Below are positions 7,553 to 16,680 of a stretch of 64,000 nucleotides of DNA, piece after piece. Source of the stretch: G963677325 sp963677325 (GTDB lineage: Bacteria > Bacteroidota > Bacteroidia > Bacteroidales > Prolixibacteraceae); the NCBI GenBank assembly GCA_963677325.2, contig CAXXGM010000009.1, forward strand, positions 1-64,000, written 5' to 3'. The position numbers were made by a program, and so were the translations under genes. Numbering within the stretch: position 1 is the stretch's first letter; every line of letters begins with the position of its first letter. The notes under the pieces were generated by a model. The model was not told where the DNA came from. It saw only the letters and a program-made list of their open reading frames with translations, and did not search any database.

Positions 7553-8683
7553 ATGAAAAAACTTAAAGTATTAACTGTAGTAGGTACAAGACCGGAGATC
7601 ATACGTTTGTCCGAGGTTATTAAAAAGCTTGATGCTGCTGAAAGTATTGAACATATTCTGGTTCATACCGGACAGAATTATGATTATGAATTAAATGAGG
7701 TCTTCTTTAAAGACCTTGGGTTGCGGAAACCGGATCATTTCCTAAATGCAGCCGGAGCTAATGCCACTGCTACCATCGGGCAGATTATTATCAATATTGA
7801 TCCGGTTCTTGAAAAAGAAAAGCCAGATGCTTTTTTAGTATTGGGAGATACTAACAGCTGTCTTTGTGCAATTCCGGCTAAAAAGAGGCACATCCCTATC
7901 TTCCACATGGAAGCCGGGAATCGCTGCTTTGATCAGCGAGTACCAGAAGAGACAAATCGTAAAATAGTAGATCATATTTCAGATATTAATCTTACCTATA
8001 GCGATATTGCCCGTGAATATTTGTTGAGGGAGGGTTTACCACCAGACAGAATTATCAAAACCGGAAGTCCGATGTTTGAGGTGTTAAATGCAAATAGGAA
8101 TCAGATTGATGATTCTGATGTTTTAGTCAGATTATCCCTGACCAAAGAGAAATATTTTGTTGTTTCAGCCCACCGGGAAGAGAACATCAACTCAGCAAAT
8201 TTTGATAAATTAGTTTCTACTCTTAATCTGATCGCGGAGAAATATCAATGGCCCATAATTGTTTCAACACATCCCAGGACCAGAAATAAAATAAAAGAAA
8301 AAGGAATTCAATTTCATCCGTTGATACAGCTAATGAAACCTTTAGGTTTTCACGACTATAATCATTTACAGAAAAATGCCAAAGCGGTTTTGTCAGACAG
8401 CGGCACTATTTCAGAAGAATCCTCTATTATGAATTTTCCGGCATTAAATATTAGGGATGCCCATGAACGTCCCGAAGCAATGGAAGAAGCCTCAGTGATG
8501 ATGGTGGGATTAAATCCGGAAAGAATTTTACAAGGGTTGGTCATTTTGGAAACTCAAAAAAGAGGTTCTATTAAAACCTTACGTAATATTTATGATTACT
8601 CGATGCCTAATGTTTCTGAGAAAGTGATTCGAATTATTTTAAGTTATACCGATTATGTAAATCGGGTAGTTTGGTCGAAATAA
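7553..8683 (+). CDS. capG: non-hydrolysing UDP-N-acetyl-sugar 2-epimerase (UDP-L-FucNAc pathway)
   Basis: Third enzyme of the UDP-L-FucNAc route (CapG/FnlC/WbjD, WecB superfamily). It inverts C2 of the intermediate made by CapE and CapF. The start at 7553 gives MKKLKVLTVVGTRPEIIRLSEV, the classic WecB opening; the frame is open further upstream, but that part reads through the GTCTAA repeat. Other motifs: VHTGQNYDYELNEVFFKDLG near residue 40, FLVLGDTNS near 95, IPIFHMEAGNRCFDQRVPEE around 115-135, VSAHREENIN near 205 and SDSGTISEES near 285. Length 376 aa is normal. A WbuB-like glycosyltransferase follows 7 bases later, as in E. coli O26-type fnlA-fnlB-fnlC-wbuB clusters. Confidence 0.93.
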   Translation: MKKLKVLTVVGTRPEIIRLSEVIKKLDAAESIEHILVHTGQNYDYELNEVFFKDLGLRKPDHFLNAAGANATATIGQIIINIDPVLEKEKPDAFLVLGDTNSCLCAIPAKKRHIPIFHMEAGNRCFDQRVPEETNRKIVDHISDINLTYSDIAREYLLREGLPPDRIIKTGSPMFEVLNANRNQIDDSDVLVRLSLTKEKYFVVSAHREENINSANFDKLVSTLNLIAEKYQWPIIVSTHPRTRNKIKEKGIQFHPLIQLMKPLGFHDYNHLQKNAKAVLSDSGTISEESSIMNFPALNIRDAHERPEAMEEASVMMVGLNPERILQGLVILETQKRGSIKTLRNIYDYSMPNVSEKVIRIILSYTDYVNRVVWSK

Positions 8684-8690
8684 ATTAATT

Positions 8691-9884
8691 ATGATTTTAA
8701 TTGTTTCTGCCGTTTTCCCTCCTGAGCCTGTCGTCTCAGCTAATCTATCTTATGATATTGCGAAGTGCTTATCCCTGAGAAATGAGGTTGTGGTCATTTC
8801 CCCAAAGCCAACAAGACCTTACAAGACGAAATATGATCAAATCTTGAATTTGAGTTATCCATTCACTCATCATATTTTAGATACATTTACATGTTCAAAA
8901 TCCAGCATTTTTGGACGTCTTTTGGAAAGTTATAGCATGGGAAAGTCGACTTCAAAATTCTTATTATCGGAGAAAAACAAAATTGACGTAATTTATGCCA
9001 ACACTTGGCCAATTTTCGCACAATTATTTTTAATAAAAACCGCTAAAAAATTAAATATTCCAGTAATAATTCATATTCAGGATATATATCCTGAATCTTT
9101 AATAAAAAAACTTCCTTATTGGATTGGTAATATTTTGAATAAACTAATTCTGCCAGTAGATAATTATATCCTTAGAAACTCTAAAAAAATTATTACTATT
9201 TCATCCCAAATGAAAAATTATCTTTCTGTAACCAGAAATATTAATGAATCAAAAATAAACGTTATTCGGAATTGGCAGAATGATAAAGATTTTATACATG
9301 AAAAAATTAACGTAATAAAAAAAGAAAACACTTTCACCTTTATGTATTTGGGAAGTATCAGTCCAAGCGCTGGAGTGGAATTTTTAATTTACAGCTTTAT
9401 CAAGTCAAATATTACAAATTCAAAACTGGTGATTGCAGGGAATGGATCCGACAAAGATAAATGCATTGAGTTAGCTCAAAAATTCAAAGCTCACAATATT
9501 TTATTTTGGGATGCCCCAAAACACCAAGTTGGATCAATACAATCAAAAGCAGATGTTTTTCTCCTACCTTTAAGAAAAGGAATAGGCAAGACAGCAAGTC
9601 CTTCCAAACTCCCCGCATATATGTTTTCTTCAAAACCCATAATAGCCTGTGTGGATGAAGATAGTGACACTGCCAGTACAATTTTAAGTTCAGATGCAGG
9701 ATGGGTTTTACCACCAGAGAACATTGAATATCTTGCTGGAAAGATGAAAACTATTGCTTCTTTCCCATCTGAAGTTCTTATGCAAAAAGGAAAAAATGGT
9801 TATAACTTCGCAATGCAAAACTTTTCCAAAGAGAATAACTTACGAAAGTTAGTTGCCATTATTAATGAAATTAATCAGGCATGA
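8691..9884 (+). CDS. wbuB: GT4 glycosyltransferase, WbuB-like (probable L-FucNAc transferase)
   Basis: GT-B fold transferase of 397 aa starting MILIVSAVFPPEPVVSANLSYDIA, which resembles the N-terminal PPE...S/A pattern of WbuB proteins. It has IIHIQDIYPESL near residue 125, MYLGSISPSAGVEFLI near 225, the donor-binding stretch KTASPSKLPAYMFSSKPII around 310, and GWVLPPENIEYLAGKM near 345. WbuB enzymes transfer N-acetyl-L-fucosamine to a lipid-linked acceptor. The position right after the complete capE-F-G set supports this use. The following GNAT overlaps its stop by four bases (ATGA), so the two are translationally coupled. The exact linkage cannot be predicted. Confidence 0.8.
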   Translation: MILIVSAVFPPEPVVSANLSYDIAKCLSLRNEVVVISPKPTRPYKTKYDQILNLSYPFTHHILDTFTCSKSSIFGRLLESYSMGKSTSKFLLSEKNKIDVIYANTWPIFAQLFLIKTAKKLNIPVIIHIQDIYPESLIKKLPYWIGNILNKLILPVDNYILRNSKKIITISSQMKNYLSVTRNINESKINVIRNWQNDKDFIHEKINVIKKENTFTFMYLGSISPSAGVEFLIYSFIKSNITNSKLVIAGNGSDKDKCIELAQKFKAHNILFWDAPKHQVGSIQSKADVFLLPLRKGIGKTASPSKLPAYMFSSKPIIACVDEDSDTASTILSSDAGWVLPPENIEYLAGKMKTIASFPSEVLMQKGKNGYNFAMQNFSKENNLRKLVAIINEINQA

Positions 9885-10486
9885 TTTGTAGAAAAATTAA
9901 TAAATCCGAATATAAAAAATTGACGGATATTCATTTTTTTACCTTTAAAGATTTTTTCTTAACATCTTTAGGGAAAAGATTATTGAATACGTATTATAAA
10001 GCCTGTCTAAGAAGCAAAGAATCAATCTCTGTTTGTGCAATGAATAACAAAGATCAAATGGTTGGTTTTTGTATCGGCTGTATTCAATCAAAAGGATACC
10101 ATAAAAGATTGTTAAAACAAAATCTTTTTCAATTTATTGTTCAAGGTTTCATTATTCTACTTTCTAAACCTAATGCCTTATTTCGCCTGGCAAACAATTT
10201 GGATAAGAATAAAAACAAAAAAGATGATGGAAATTATGCAGAATTGCTTTCAATCGCAGTTTTACCTGAAATAAAAGGTGAAGGAATTGGTAAAAAAATG
10301 ATAAAAATGTTTGAAGAAGAAGCTTTAATCAATGGGTGTAAGAAAATAGCTCTTACGACGGATTTTAATAAAAACGATAATGTCATAGAATTTTATAGAA
10401 AAACAGGATACAAGGTATTTTACGAATTTACAAGTTATCCGAATCGGAAAATGTATAAATTGATCAAAGACTTAAACGAGAAATAA
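9881..10486 (+). CDS. GNAT-family N-acetyltransferase
   Basis: The 201-aa protein has the GNAT acetyl-CoA pyrophosphate loop in LLSIAVLPEIKGEGIGKKMIKMF around residues 125-148 (R/Q-x-x-G-x-G/A as EIKGEGIGKK). A C-terminal region follows with ALTTDFNKNDNVIEFYRKTGYKVF, typical of the last strands. A central hydrophobic stretch (QNLFQFIVQGFIILLSKPNALF) may be an amphipathic or membrane-associated insert. The start overlaps the preceding glycosyltransferase by four bases and the aminotransferase follows after three, so it belongs to the operon. A likely job is acetylating the amino sugar made by the next gene, but an amino-acid or peptide acceptor cannot be excluded. Confidence 0.8.
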   Translation: MICRKINKSEYKKLTDIHFFTFKDFFLTSLGKRLLNTYYKACLRSKESISVCAMNNKDQMVGFCIGCIQSKGYHKRLLKQNLFQFIVQGFIILLSKPNALFRLANNLDKNKNKKDDGNYAELLSIAVLPEIKGEGIGKKMIKMFEEEALINGCKKIALTTDFNKNDNVIEFYRKTGYKVFYEFTSYPNRKMYKLIKDLNEK

Positions 10487-10489
10487 ATA

Positions 10490-11707
10490 ATGAATATTCC
10501 CTTTTCCCTTCCGCTTATAGATCAAGATGTGATCGATGAAATGAACGATACACTAACCAATACTGGTTGGTTGACATCAGGTCCAAAGGTCATAGCATTG
10601 GAGGATGAAATCAAGAAACTCACTGCATCAGAGACGGTGCTATGTGTAAATTCATGGACGTCCGGAGCTATGCTGATGCTGCGTTGGTTTGGAATTGGGT
10701 ATGGAGATGAAGTGATCATCCCATCATATACTTATGCCGCAACCGCACTTGCATGTTTAAACATCGGTGCTAAACCTGTATTTGTTGACGTTCTGGATGA
10801 TTTTACCATTGATCCAGATAAAATAAAATCAGCCATTACTGTTAAAACAAAAGCAATCCTTCCTGTTGATATCGGGGGGTGGCCATGCGATTATGATGAG
10901 ATTTACAAAATAGTAAATTCATCTGATGTTAGAAAGTTTTTTGTTCCGGAAAGTGAAAAACAGGAAAAGCTAAATCGTATTCTGGTGATGGCAGATGCCG
11001 CTCATTCTATTGGAGCTTCTTACAAAAATAAACCAATAGGGGTAGTTGCTGATGTGACTGTTTTCTCCCTTCATTCGGTTAAAAATATCACAACAGGAGA
11101 AGGAGGAGCCATCTGCTTGAATTTGCCTTCTCAGTTTGATCATCATGAAGAATATAAATTTTTAAAAGCATATTCTCTAAATGGGCAGACTAAAAGCGCT
11201 TTTGAAAAGAACCAACCTGGAGCCTGGAAATACGATATCATTGAACAAGGTTTGAAAGTAAATATGCCGGATTTATGTGCAACTGTAGGTTTAGCCCAGA
11301 TACGTAAATATAAAACAACTCTCTTGCCCGAAAGGAAGGAAATATTTAAATTTTATAACCAGGCATTTTCTAAGTATAATTGGGCAATAATTCCTCCAGG
11401 TGAAACAATCGAAAGAATTTCCTCATTTCATCTCTATCTTTTGCGAATTAAAAACATATCGGAAGTTCAACGGGATGAAATGATTCAACTAATCAGTTTA
11501 AAGGGAGTAGGGGTGAATGTACACTACATTCCAATGCCAACATTAACTTTATTTACTAAACTGGGTTATAGAAGAGAAGATTACCCAAAAACTTATCAGC
11601 TTTATGAAAACGAAATTACTTTGCCAATTTATAATGGGTTAACAATAGACCAATTATCACGTGTAGTTGAGGCTGTGGAGGAAAGCTACTTTTCCGTTAT
11701 TAAGTAG
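10490..11707 (+). CDS. DegT/DnrJ/EryC1/StrS-family aminotransferase
   Basis: PLP-dependent sugar aminotransferase of 405 aa. It starts MNIPFSLPLIDQDVIDEM and shows LTNTGWLTSGPKVIALEDEI near residue 20, IIPSYTYAATALACLNIGAKPVFVDV near 75-100, VMADAAHSIGASYKNKPIG near 165, and the PLP-lysine segment FSLHSVKNITTGEGGAICL near 190-210. C-terminal VNVHYIPMPTLTLF is a common acceptor-site feature of this family. Such enzymes add an amino group from glutamate to a 4-keto (PglE/PseC-like) or 3-keto sugar nucleotide. With the GNAT before it and the initiating transferases after it, a 4-amino-4,6-dideoxy sugar is a reasonable guess, not shown. Confidence 0.85.
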   Translation: MNIPFSLPLIDQDVIDEMNDTLTNTGWLTSGPKVIALEDEIKKLTASETVLCVNSWTSGAMLMLRWFGIGYGDEVIIPSYTYAATALACLNIGAKPVFVDVLDDFTIDPDKIKSAITVKTKAILPVDIGGWPCDYDEIYKIVNSSDVRKFFVPESEKQEKLNRILVMADAAHSIGASYKNKPIGVVADVTVFSLHSVKNITTGEGGAICLNLPSQFDHHEEYKFLKAYSLNGQTKSAFEKNQPGAWKYDIIEQGLKVNMPDLCATVGLAQIRKYKTTLLPERKEIFKFYNQAFSKYNWAIIPPGETIERISSFHLYLLRIKNISEVQRDEMIQLISLKGVGVNVHYIPMPTLTLFTKLGYRREDYPKTYQLYENEITLPIYNGLTIDQLSRVVEAVEESYFSVIK

Positions 11708-11737
11708 CTATCTTCGACACAGAAAGACTTCAAATCT

Positions 11738-12418
11738 ATGTATAAAAACTTCTTCAAAAGGATACTTGATTTCTTATTGGCATTGTTTGGATTCATAATT
11801 TTATTTCCACTGTTAATCCCTATCTCAATTTTACTTCGTTTAACAGGGGAAGGAGAAATATTCTACTTGCAAAAAAGAGTTGGTTATAAAAATCGATATT
11901 TTAAAATCTGGAAATTTGCAACGATGTTAAAGAATAGTCCTAACATAGGAACAGGAAGTTTAACTATAAGAAACGATCCTCGTTTGATTCCAATGGGTAG
12001 ATTTTTGCGAAAAACAAAAATTAATGAAGTACCACAAATTTTAAATATTCTAAAAGGGGAGATGTCATTTGTAGGCCCTCGTCCACAACCAGAAGGGGAT
12101 TTTTTAAAGTTTCCGGTAGATGTTCAGGAAAGAATCTGTAATATACGTCCCGGTCTTACTGGTATTGCTTCCATTGTTTTTAGAGACGAAGAAAAATTGA
12201 TTTCTCAAGCAGTGGGAGATAAACATGAATTTTATAAAATGTATATAGCGCCTTATAAAGGAAAATTAGAAGATTGGTATCAACAGCATCTTTCGTTTTC
12301 TACTGATTTTTTATTGATCTTACTAACAATTTGGACAGTAATGGCTCCTAATAATGATTTAATATTTAGGTTAATTAAAGATTTGCCCGAAAAACCAGAA
12401 CAATTACTATTAAATTGA
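11738..12418 (+). CDS. small polyprenyl-phosphate sugar-1-phosphate transferase (PglC-type), copy 1
   Basis: Monotopic phosphoglycosyl transferase of 226 aa. An N-terminal re-entrant hydrophobic helix (FKRILDFLLALFGFIILFPLLIPISILL) is followed by the catalytic core: GEIFYLQKRVGYKNRYFKIWKFATM, then LRKTKINEVPQILNILKGEMSFVGPRPQPE, which carries the family signature around E-x-PQ...G-x-M-S-x-VGPRP. A second short hydrophobic segment lies near the C-terminus. It moves a sugar phosphate from a UDP donor to undecaprenyl phosphate, starting glycan assembly on the inner membrane. The next gene is a close paralogue whose ATG overlaps the TGA of this one. Confidence 0.88.
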   Translation: MYKNFFKRILDFLLALFGFIILFPLLIPISILLRLTGEGEIFYLQKRVGYKNRYFKIWKFATMLKNSPNIGTGSLTIRNDPRLIPMGRFLRKTKINEVPQILNILKGEMSFVGPRPQPEGDFLKFPVDVQERICNIRPGLTGIASIVFRDEEKLISQAVGDKHEFYKMYIAPYKGKLEDWYQQHLSFSTDFLLILLTIWTVMAPNNDLIFRLIKDLPEKPEQLLLN

Positions 12419-13176
12419 TGTATATAAATTCTATTAAACGGATATTTGATGTGCTCTTGGTGTTTATTGTTCTTTCAATATTATCACCTTTATTAATTCC
12501 CATTACGATAATATTATTGATTACCGGTGAGCATTATATTTTTTACGGACAATACAGAGTGGGTTACAAAAACAGAAGTTTTAAGATATGGAAATTTGCT
12601 ACCATGTTAAAAGATAGCATCAACATGGGAACCAAAAATATCACCTTACGAAATGATCCACGGGTATTCCCGTTTGGGCGGTTTCTTCGGAAAACCAAAT
12701 TGAATGAATTGCCACAGGTTTTTAATGTATTATTGGGAGATATGTCTTTTGTCGGATCCAGACCGTTAATGAAAGTTGATTTTGAAAAATACAGCAGGGA
12801 AGTTCAATCGATCATTTATAGAACTCCTCCCGGATTAACCGGAATAGCTTCCATCGTTTTCCGTGATGAAGAGAAATGGATATCAGAGGCACAGGGTGAT
12901 AAACATGAGTATTATAGATTGCATATTACTCCTTATAAAGGAGAATTGGAACTTTGGTACCAGAAAAATATTGGGTTCTATACCGATTTTATGATTTTGT
13001 TTTTGACCGGATGGGCCATTATAGCACCTCAAAGTGAACTGGTGCATAAGGTATTCAAGGATTTGCCAGAAAGACCGGAAGAGTTAAAAAAGAAAACCGA
13101 GTATCGTATTAAAGGGATGAGGCCAGTAAAGAGTGCGTCAGAAAGTGAGATTGTGAGAGCGGGGAAGAAGGATTAA
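12418..13176 (+). CDS. small polyprenyl-phosphate sugar-1-phosphate transferase (PglC-type), copy 2
   Basis: Paralogue of the preceding gene with the same layout: an N-terminal membrane helix (IKRIFDVLLVFIVLSILSPLLI), YGQYRVGYKNRSFKIWKFATMLKDS, and LRKTKLNELPQVFNVLLGDMSFVGSRPLMK. It differs by VGSRP in place of VGPRP and by a longer, basic C-terminal tail (residues about 225-252). The ATG at 12418 overlaps the stop of copy 1 by one base; an earlier TTG codon is not needed. The pair arose by tandem duplication and has diverged, so each may prefer a different UDP-sugar or they may act as a pair. Last gene before a 350-base gap. Confidence 0.85.
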   Translation: MYINSIKRIFDVLLVFIVLSILSPLLIPITIILLITGEHYIFYGQYRVGYKNRSFKIWKFATMLKDSINMGTKNITLRNDPRVFPFGRFLRKTKLNELPQVFNVLLGDMSFVGSRPLMKVDFEKYSREVQSIIYRTPPGLTGIASIVFRDEEKWISEAQGDKHEYYRLHITPYKGELELWYQKNIGFYTDFMILFLTGWAIIAPQSELVHKVFKDLPERPEELKKKTEYRIKGMRPVKSASESEIVRAGKKD

Positions 13177-13529
13177 TATTTTCTGTTACACTAAGTTTCA
13201 CAAAGTGATTCCCGGAGTTTCACAAAGTAAAAAATTGGGAATAAAAATAGCAAAGGAAAAACGTTGCAAACGTTACGTATTAAGAATTACACGAATTTTG
13301 GACGAATTACACGAAATTGATTTTAGTTCTTCATTGGAACAGTTTTATTAAGATAAAATAGGAAAAGTAGGGAGTAGGAAAGTAGGGAAATAATATGATA
13401 AGTTAATTGCGATTAAGAATTAAGAAATTCTGCCAATGACTGTAAACTATTGGTTACTTTTGGATCTTTTTATTGATCACACTGAGACAGATTATCAAAA
13501 TTGAAATATTCAGGAAAAAACAAACTATA
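13177..13529. other. intergenic region with short repeat words
   Basis: No gene seen. It contains the spacer words caaagtgattcccggagttt and attacacgaattttggacga, and a block at about 13359-13394 (aaaagtagggagtaggaaag, then tagggaaataatatg) that recurs almost exactly at about 54294-54323. These are Bacteroidota-type intergenic repeats. The second half is AT-rich and may hold the promoter of the following SDR gene. Confidence 0.6.
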
Positions 13530-14750
13530 ATGCTTTTAAATATTGATCTGGATGATTTTATCAGCCAAAAGATAACCGGGCGGAAAGAGAGCTTGTTAAA
13601 AGAGGATTTCGGCAGGTTTAATTCTCAGCTGGAAAACAGAATAAACAATAAATCGGTTCTGGTGATCGGGGGTGCCGGGACCATCGGATCGTTTTATATC
13701 AAGGCGATCTTAAAGTTCAGGATCCGGAAACTGGTGGTGGTGGATATTAACGAAAATGGCCTGACGGAACTGGTGAGAGATCTGAGGAGTTCGACAGAGT
13801 ACAACATTCCTGCAGAATTCATCACCTATCCTGTGAATTTCGGTGACCGGGTTTTTGAAAAGATATTCCGGCATCATGGACCTTTTGAGATCGTGGCCAA
13901 TTTCGCTGCACACAAGCATGTGAGAAGTGAAAAGGATATTTTTTCGGTCGAGGCCATGATTGAGAATAATGTGCTGCGTGCTCGCAAGTTACTGGATCTG
14001 TTGTTAGAATTTCCTCCGGAGCATTTCTTTTGTGTTTCAACCGATAAGGCGGCCAATCCTGTGAATATCATGGGGGCCAGTAAAAAGCTGATGGAAGAAT
14101 TAATAATGGCCTATTCGGATAAATTGAACATCAAAACAGCACGATTTGCCAATGTGGCTTTTTCAAATGGCAGTCTGCCTCAGGGTTTTCTGAACAGGAT
14201 CAGGGATCATCAGGCCTGGTCCTGTCCAAAGAATATTAAACGGTTTTTCGTCAGTCCGCAGGAGTCCGGTGAGCTATGTCTGATGGCTTCCATCATGGGA
14301 GAATCGGGTGATATCATTTTCCCCAAGCTGGATGAAGACAAGGATATGATTCCTTTTGAGCATATTATGGTGAATCTCCTGGAAGTCATGAGAATGGAAC
14401 CTGATTTTTGTCAGACGGAGGAAGAGGCCAAACAAAAAGCTCTTTTATTGAATAAAGATACCTCCAAATATCCCATTTATTATTTCAATTCGGCTACTTC
14501 CGGTGAAAAAACGTACGAGGAGTTCTATACAGCGAAGGAAGTTTTGGATATGGACCTTTTTGTTAACCTGGGGGTGATTAAGAATTCAAAGAAGAGAGAT
14601 ATCGGGGAGATTGATGAGATTTTTAATCGTTTAAATCAGCTTTTTGATTCAAAGAAGGTGACAAAGGAAGCGATCGTTGATATATTAAAGGAATACCTGC
14701 CAAATTTCGAGCATATCGAAAAAGGGAAAGGGTTGGATTCGCAGATGTAA
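13530..14750 (+). CDS. CapD/PglF-like SDR, nucleotide-sugar 4,6-dehydratase family
   Basis: The ATG at 13530 gives MLLNIDLDDFISQKITGRKE, a soluble N-terminal extension. The Rossmann loop NKSVLVIGGAGTIGSFYIKAIL follows near residue 50, then NFAAHKHVRSEKDIFSVEAMIENN near 125 and the catalytic strand CVSTDKAANPVNIMGASKKLMEEL near 165. Met replaces the SDR tyrosine, as in CapE. The C-terminal 120 residues (TEEEAKQKALLLNKDT, SGEKTYEEFYTAKEVLDMD) are longer than in CapE. No membrane segments are seen, unlike full CapD/PglF. It is a candidate source of the 4-keto sugar for the aminotransferase upstream. Codon use is more GC-rich than in the glycosyltransferase genes. Confidence 0.75.
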   Translation: MLLNIDLDDFISQKITGRKESLLKEDFGRFNSQLENRINNKSVLVIGGAGTIGSFYIKAILKFRIRKLVVVDINENGLTELVRDLRSSTEYNIPAEFITYPVNFGDRVFEKIFRHHGPFEIVANFAAHKHVRSEKDIFSVEAMIENNVLRARKLLDLLLEFPPEHFFCVSTDKAANPVNIMGASKKLMEELIMAYSDKLNIKTARFANVAFSNGSLPQGFLNRIRDHQAWSCPKNIKRFFVSPQESGELCLMASIMGESGDIIFPKLDEDKDMIPFEHIMVNLLEVMRMEPDFCQTEEEAKQKALLLNKDTSKYPIYYFNSATSGEKTYEEFYTAKEVLDMDLFVNLGVIKNSKKRDIGEIDEIFNRLNQLFDSKKVTKEAIVDILKEYLPNFEHIEKGKGLDSQM

Positions 14751-14808
14751 GGTATTAATTTACAGTAATTTAGAGTTAATTTCCACGAACAATTAATTAA
14801 CAATTAAA

Positions 14809-15213
14809 TTGATTTCATTTATTTTCTCCATAAATCAGAAATTCCGGATCGTATTAAGTTTAATCTATTTAGGAATTTTAATGACGCTTTCGTTAATGCC
14901 TTCGAAAGACGTACCAGATATCAGTTTATTTGAAGGATTTGATAAGTTTGTCCACCTATGCCTTTATCTTGGTTTTGCCTGGCTCTTATGCTGGTCTTTG
15001 CACATCGAAAAGAAACCCTCTTTCTATTATCTGATTCTTCTTCTTTGCATTATCTGGGGTTTGCTTATGGAGATTTCTCAGTACGTTATGCATATAGGCC
15101 GTTCATTTGAATGGCTGGATATGATTTCCAATACTTCAGGGAGTTTGATGGGTGTAATTATTTATCAATTAATGATCAGGGGAAGAAGAAAATTTGATAA
15201 AAAAAACATATGA
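14809..15213 (+). CDS. VanZ-family membrane protein
   Basis: The 134-aa protein has four predicted membrane helices: IVLSLIYLGILMTLSLMPS, FVHLCLYLGFAWLLCWSL, FYYLILLLCIIWGLLMEISQY and SGSLMGVIIYQLMI. It carries the VanZ signatures LSLMPSKDVP, DKFVHLCLYLGFAW, MEISQYVMHIGRSFEWLDM and N-x-SG. The first possible start is TTG at 14809, which gives the full first helix; no ATG lies before that helix. VanZ-like proteins are frequent beside surface-polysaccharide genes in Bacteroidota. Their biochemical role there is not known. Confidence 0.82.
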   Translation: MISFIFSINQKFRIVLSLIYLGILMTLSLMPSKDVPDISLFEGFDKFVHLCLYLGFAWLLCWSLHIEKKPSFYYLILLLCIIWGLLMEISQYVMHIGRSFEWLDMISNTSGSLMGVIIYQLMIRGRRKFDKKNI

Positions 15214-15306
15214 GAATATTATAGTTTATCAAAAAAAGATGATATTTTTGTTCCGCTTTATTGAACGAATTAGTCATTCTTAAGCATAAACCTAATCCAT
15301 GACCGA

Positions 15307-16512
15307 ATGCGCGAGTTGTTCTTTATTCTAATGACTTTTGTTACGGCACTCTGCATTTCATTGTATGCTGTTCCGGTAGTAATCAGGATTGCCAATGCAT
15401 TAAAGATGTACGACCAGCCTAATGGCCGGTCTTCTGCTACTGTTGCTGTGCCTACTTTAGGTGGAATAGCGATTTTTTTAAGTTTCATTATCTCTGCCTC
15501 TATCGGAGTTGATGGATATGTATTCCCTGGGTTGACGAGTATATTTGTAGCTGTCCTCCTTATGTTTTTTGTGGGAATTAAAGATGATATTCTCAATATC
15601 AGTCCTTATAAAAAGATCACCGCTCAATTAATAACAGCCGCCATCCTGATCTTTTATGCAAAGATTCGTTTTACTCATCTCCATGGTTTCCTGGGAATCG
15701 GAGAACTTGGGTACTTGCAGGGTGTGATACTGACCGCTTTTGTCATGATTGTTTTTATCAATGCATACAATCTTATTGATGGGATTGATGGCCTTGCTGC
15801 CGGATTGAGTATTTTTGCCTCTGTTGTGTTCGGATCCTGGTTTTTTATCAGCGGACATTTTGAATATGCCATACTTTCATTTGCTTTGGTGGGTGCACTT
15901 TTAGGATTTTTCTTTTATAACCTGTATGGACATCGGAATAAAATATTTATGGGAGATACCGGCTCTTTGGTATTGGGGACAATTATCTCGATTCTTGTGA
16001 TTAAATTTAATGAATTGAATATTGATCAAACCGTTCCTTTCTCTGTAGCATCGGCTCCCGCTGTTTCTTTTGCTATCCTTATCTATCCTCTTTTTGATAC
16101 GATGCGGGTTTTCCTGATCAGAATACTGAATAAGCGTTCTCCATTTTCAGCGGATAAGAACCATCTTCACCACAGGCTCCTGACTCTTGGATTTAGTCAT
16201 AAACAGGCTACCTACACCATTCTAATTGCAAACATTCTGTTTATCATCCCCGTTTTTGCATTGCAGGAAATCGGTATCATCAGGCTAATGATTTTTAATA
16301 TTCTTCTGTGTACTTTTCTCTTTACGCTTCCTGCTATAATAATTCAGAAGAAGAAACTGATCAAAGAGAATGATCCTAATCAGAAAATATTTTTTCCTTC
16401 TACTAAGAGCCGCATATTGAATCATATTAATTTTATTGAACCTGAACACGATTTATCGATGATGTCGATGAAAGTCAAAAAGACAAAACTGTCCAGAATT
16501 AGTTTTTGGTAA
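15307..16512 (+). CDS. WecA/MraY-like undecaprenyl-phosphate sugar-1-phosphate transferase
   Basis: Polytopic glycosyltransferase-4 family protein of 401 aa with about ten membrane helices. Motifs: MYDQPNGRSSATVAVPTLGGIAIF near residue 35, the Mg-binding KDDILNISPYKK near 95, FINAYNLIDGIDGLAAGLSI near 150, FMGDTGSLVLG near 215, and the cytoplasmic His loop KNHLHHRLLTLGFSH near 290. It transfers GlcNAc-1-P or a related sugar phosphate from UDP to undecaprenyl phosphate. It is the third initiating transferase in this locus, and of a different fold class from the two PglC-type enzymes. The C-terminal tail past the last helix is basic and unremarkable. Confidence 0.9.
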   Translation: MRELFFILMTFVTALCISLYAVPVVIRIANALKMYDQPNGRSSATVAVPTLGGIAIFLSFIISASIGVDGYVFPGLTSIFVAVLLMFFVGIKDDILNISPYKKITAQLITAAILIFYAKIRFTHLHGFLGIGELGYLQGVILTAFVMIVFINAYNLIDGIDGLAAGLSIFASVVFGSWFFISGHFEYAILSFALVGALLGFFFYNLYGHRNKIFMGDTGSLVLGTIISILVIKFNELNIDQTVPFSVASAPAVSFAILIYPLFDTMRVFLIRILNKRSPFSADKNHLHHRLLTLGFSHKQATYTILIANILFIIPVFALQEIGIIRLMIFNILLCTFLFTLPAIIIQKKKLIKENDPNQKIFFPSTKSRILNHINFIEPEHDLSMMSMKVKKTKLSRISFW

Positions 16513-16521
16513 AAATTAATA

Positions 16522-16595
16522 ATGAATATCCGTTTACTTCCCTAATCGGGATTTCTCTTTGTCAAATGTTGTCATTAATGGTCATTTGATTGTCA
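16522..16595 (+). repeat. 74-bp inverted repeat, left arm
   Basis: Starts atgaatatccgtttactt and ends ggtcatttgattgtca. The reverse complement of 19760-19833 matches over the full 74 bases with only a few differences. The two arms face each other around the DivIC-like gene, the histidine kinase gene and a 10-bp tandem array. Confidence 0.8.
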
Positions 16596-16680
16596 GTAAT
16601 GGTCAAATGTTGTCATTGATGGTCATTAATTGTTAATGACAATAAATGACAATAAATGACTATTAATGACAATCAAATGA

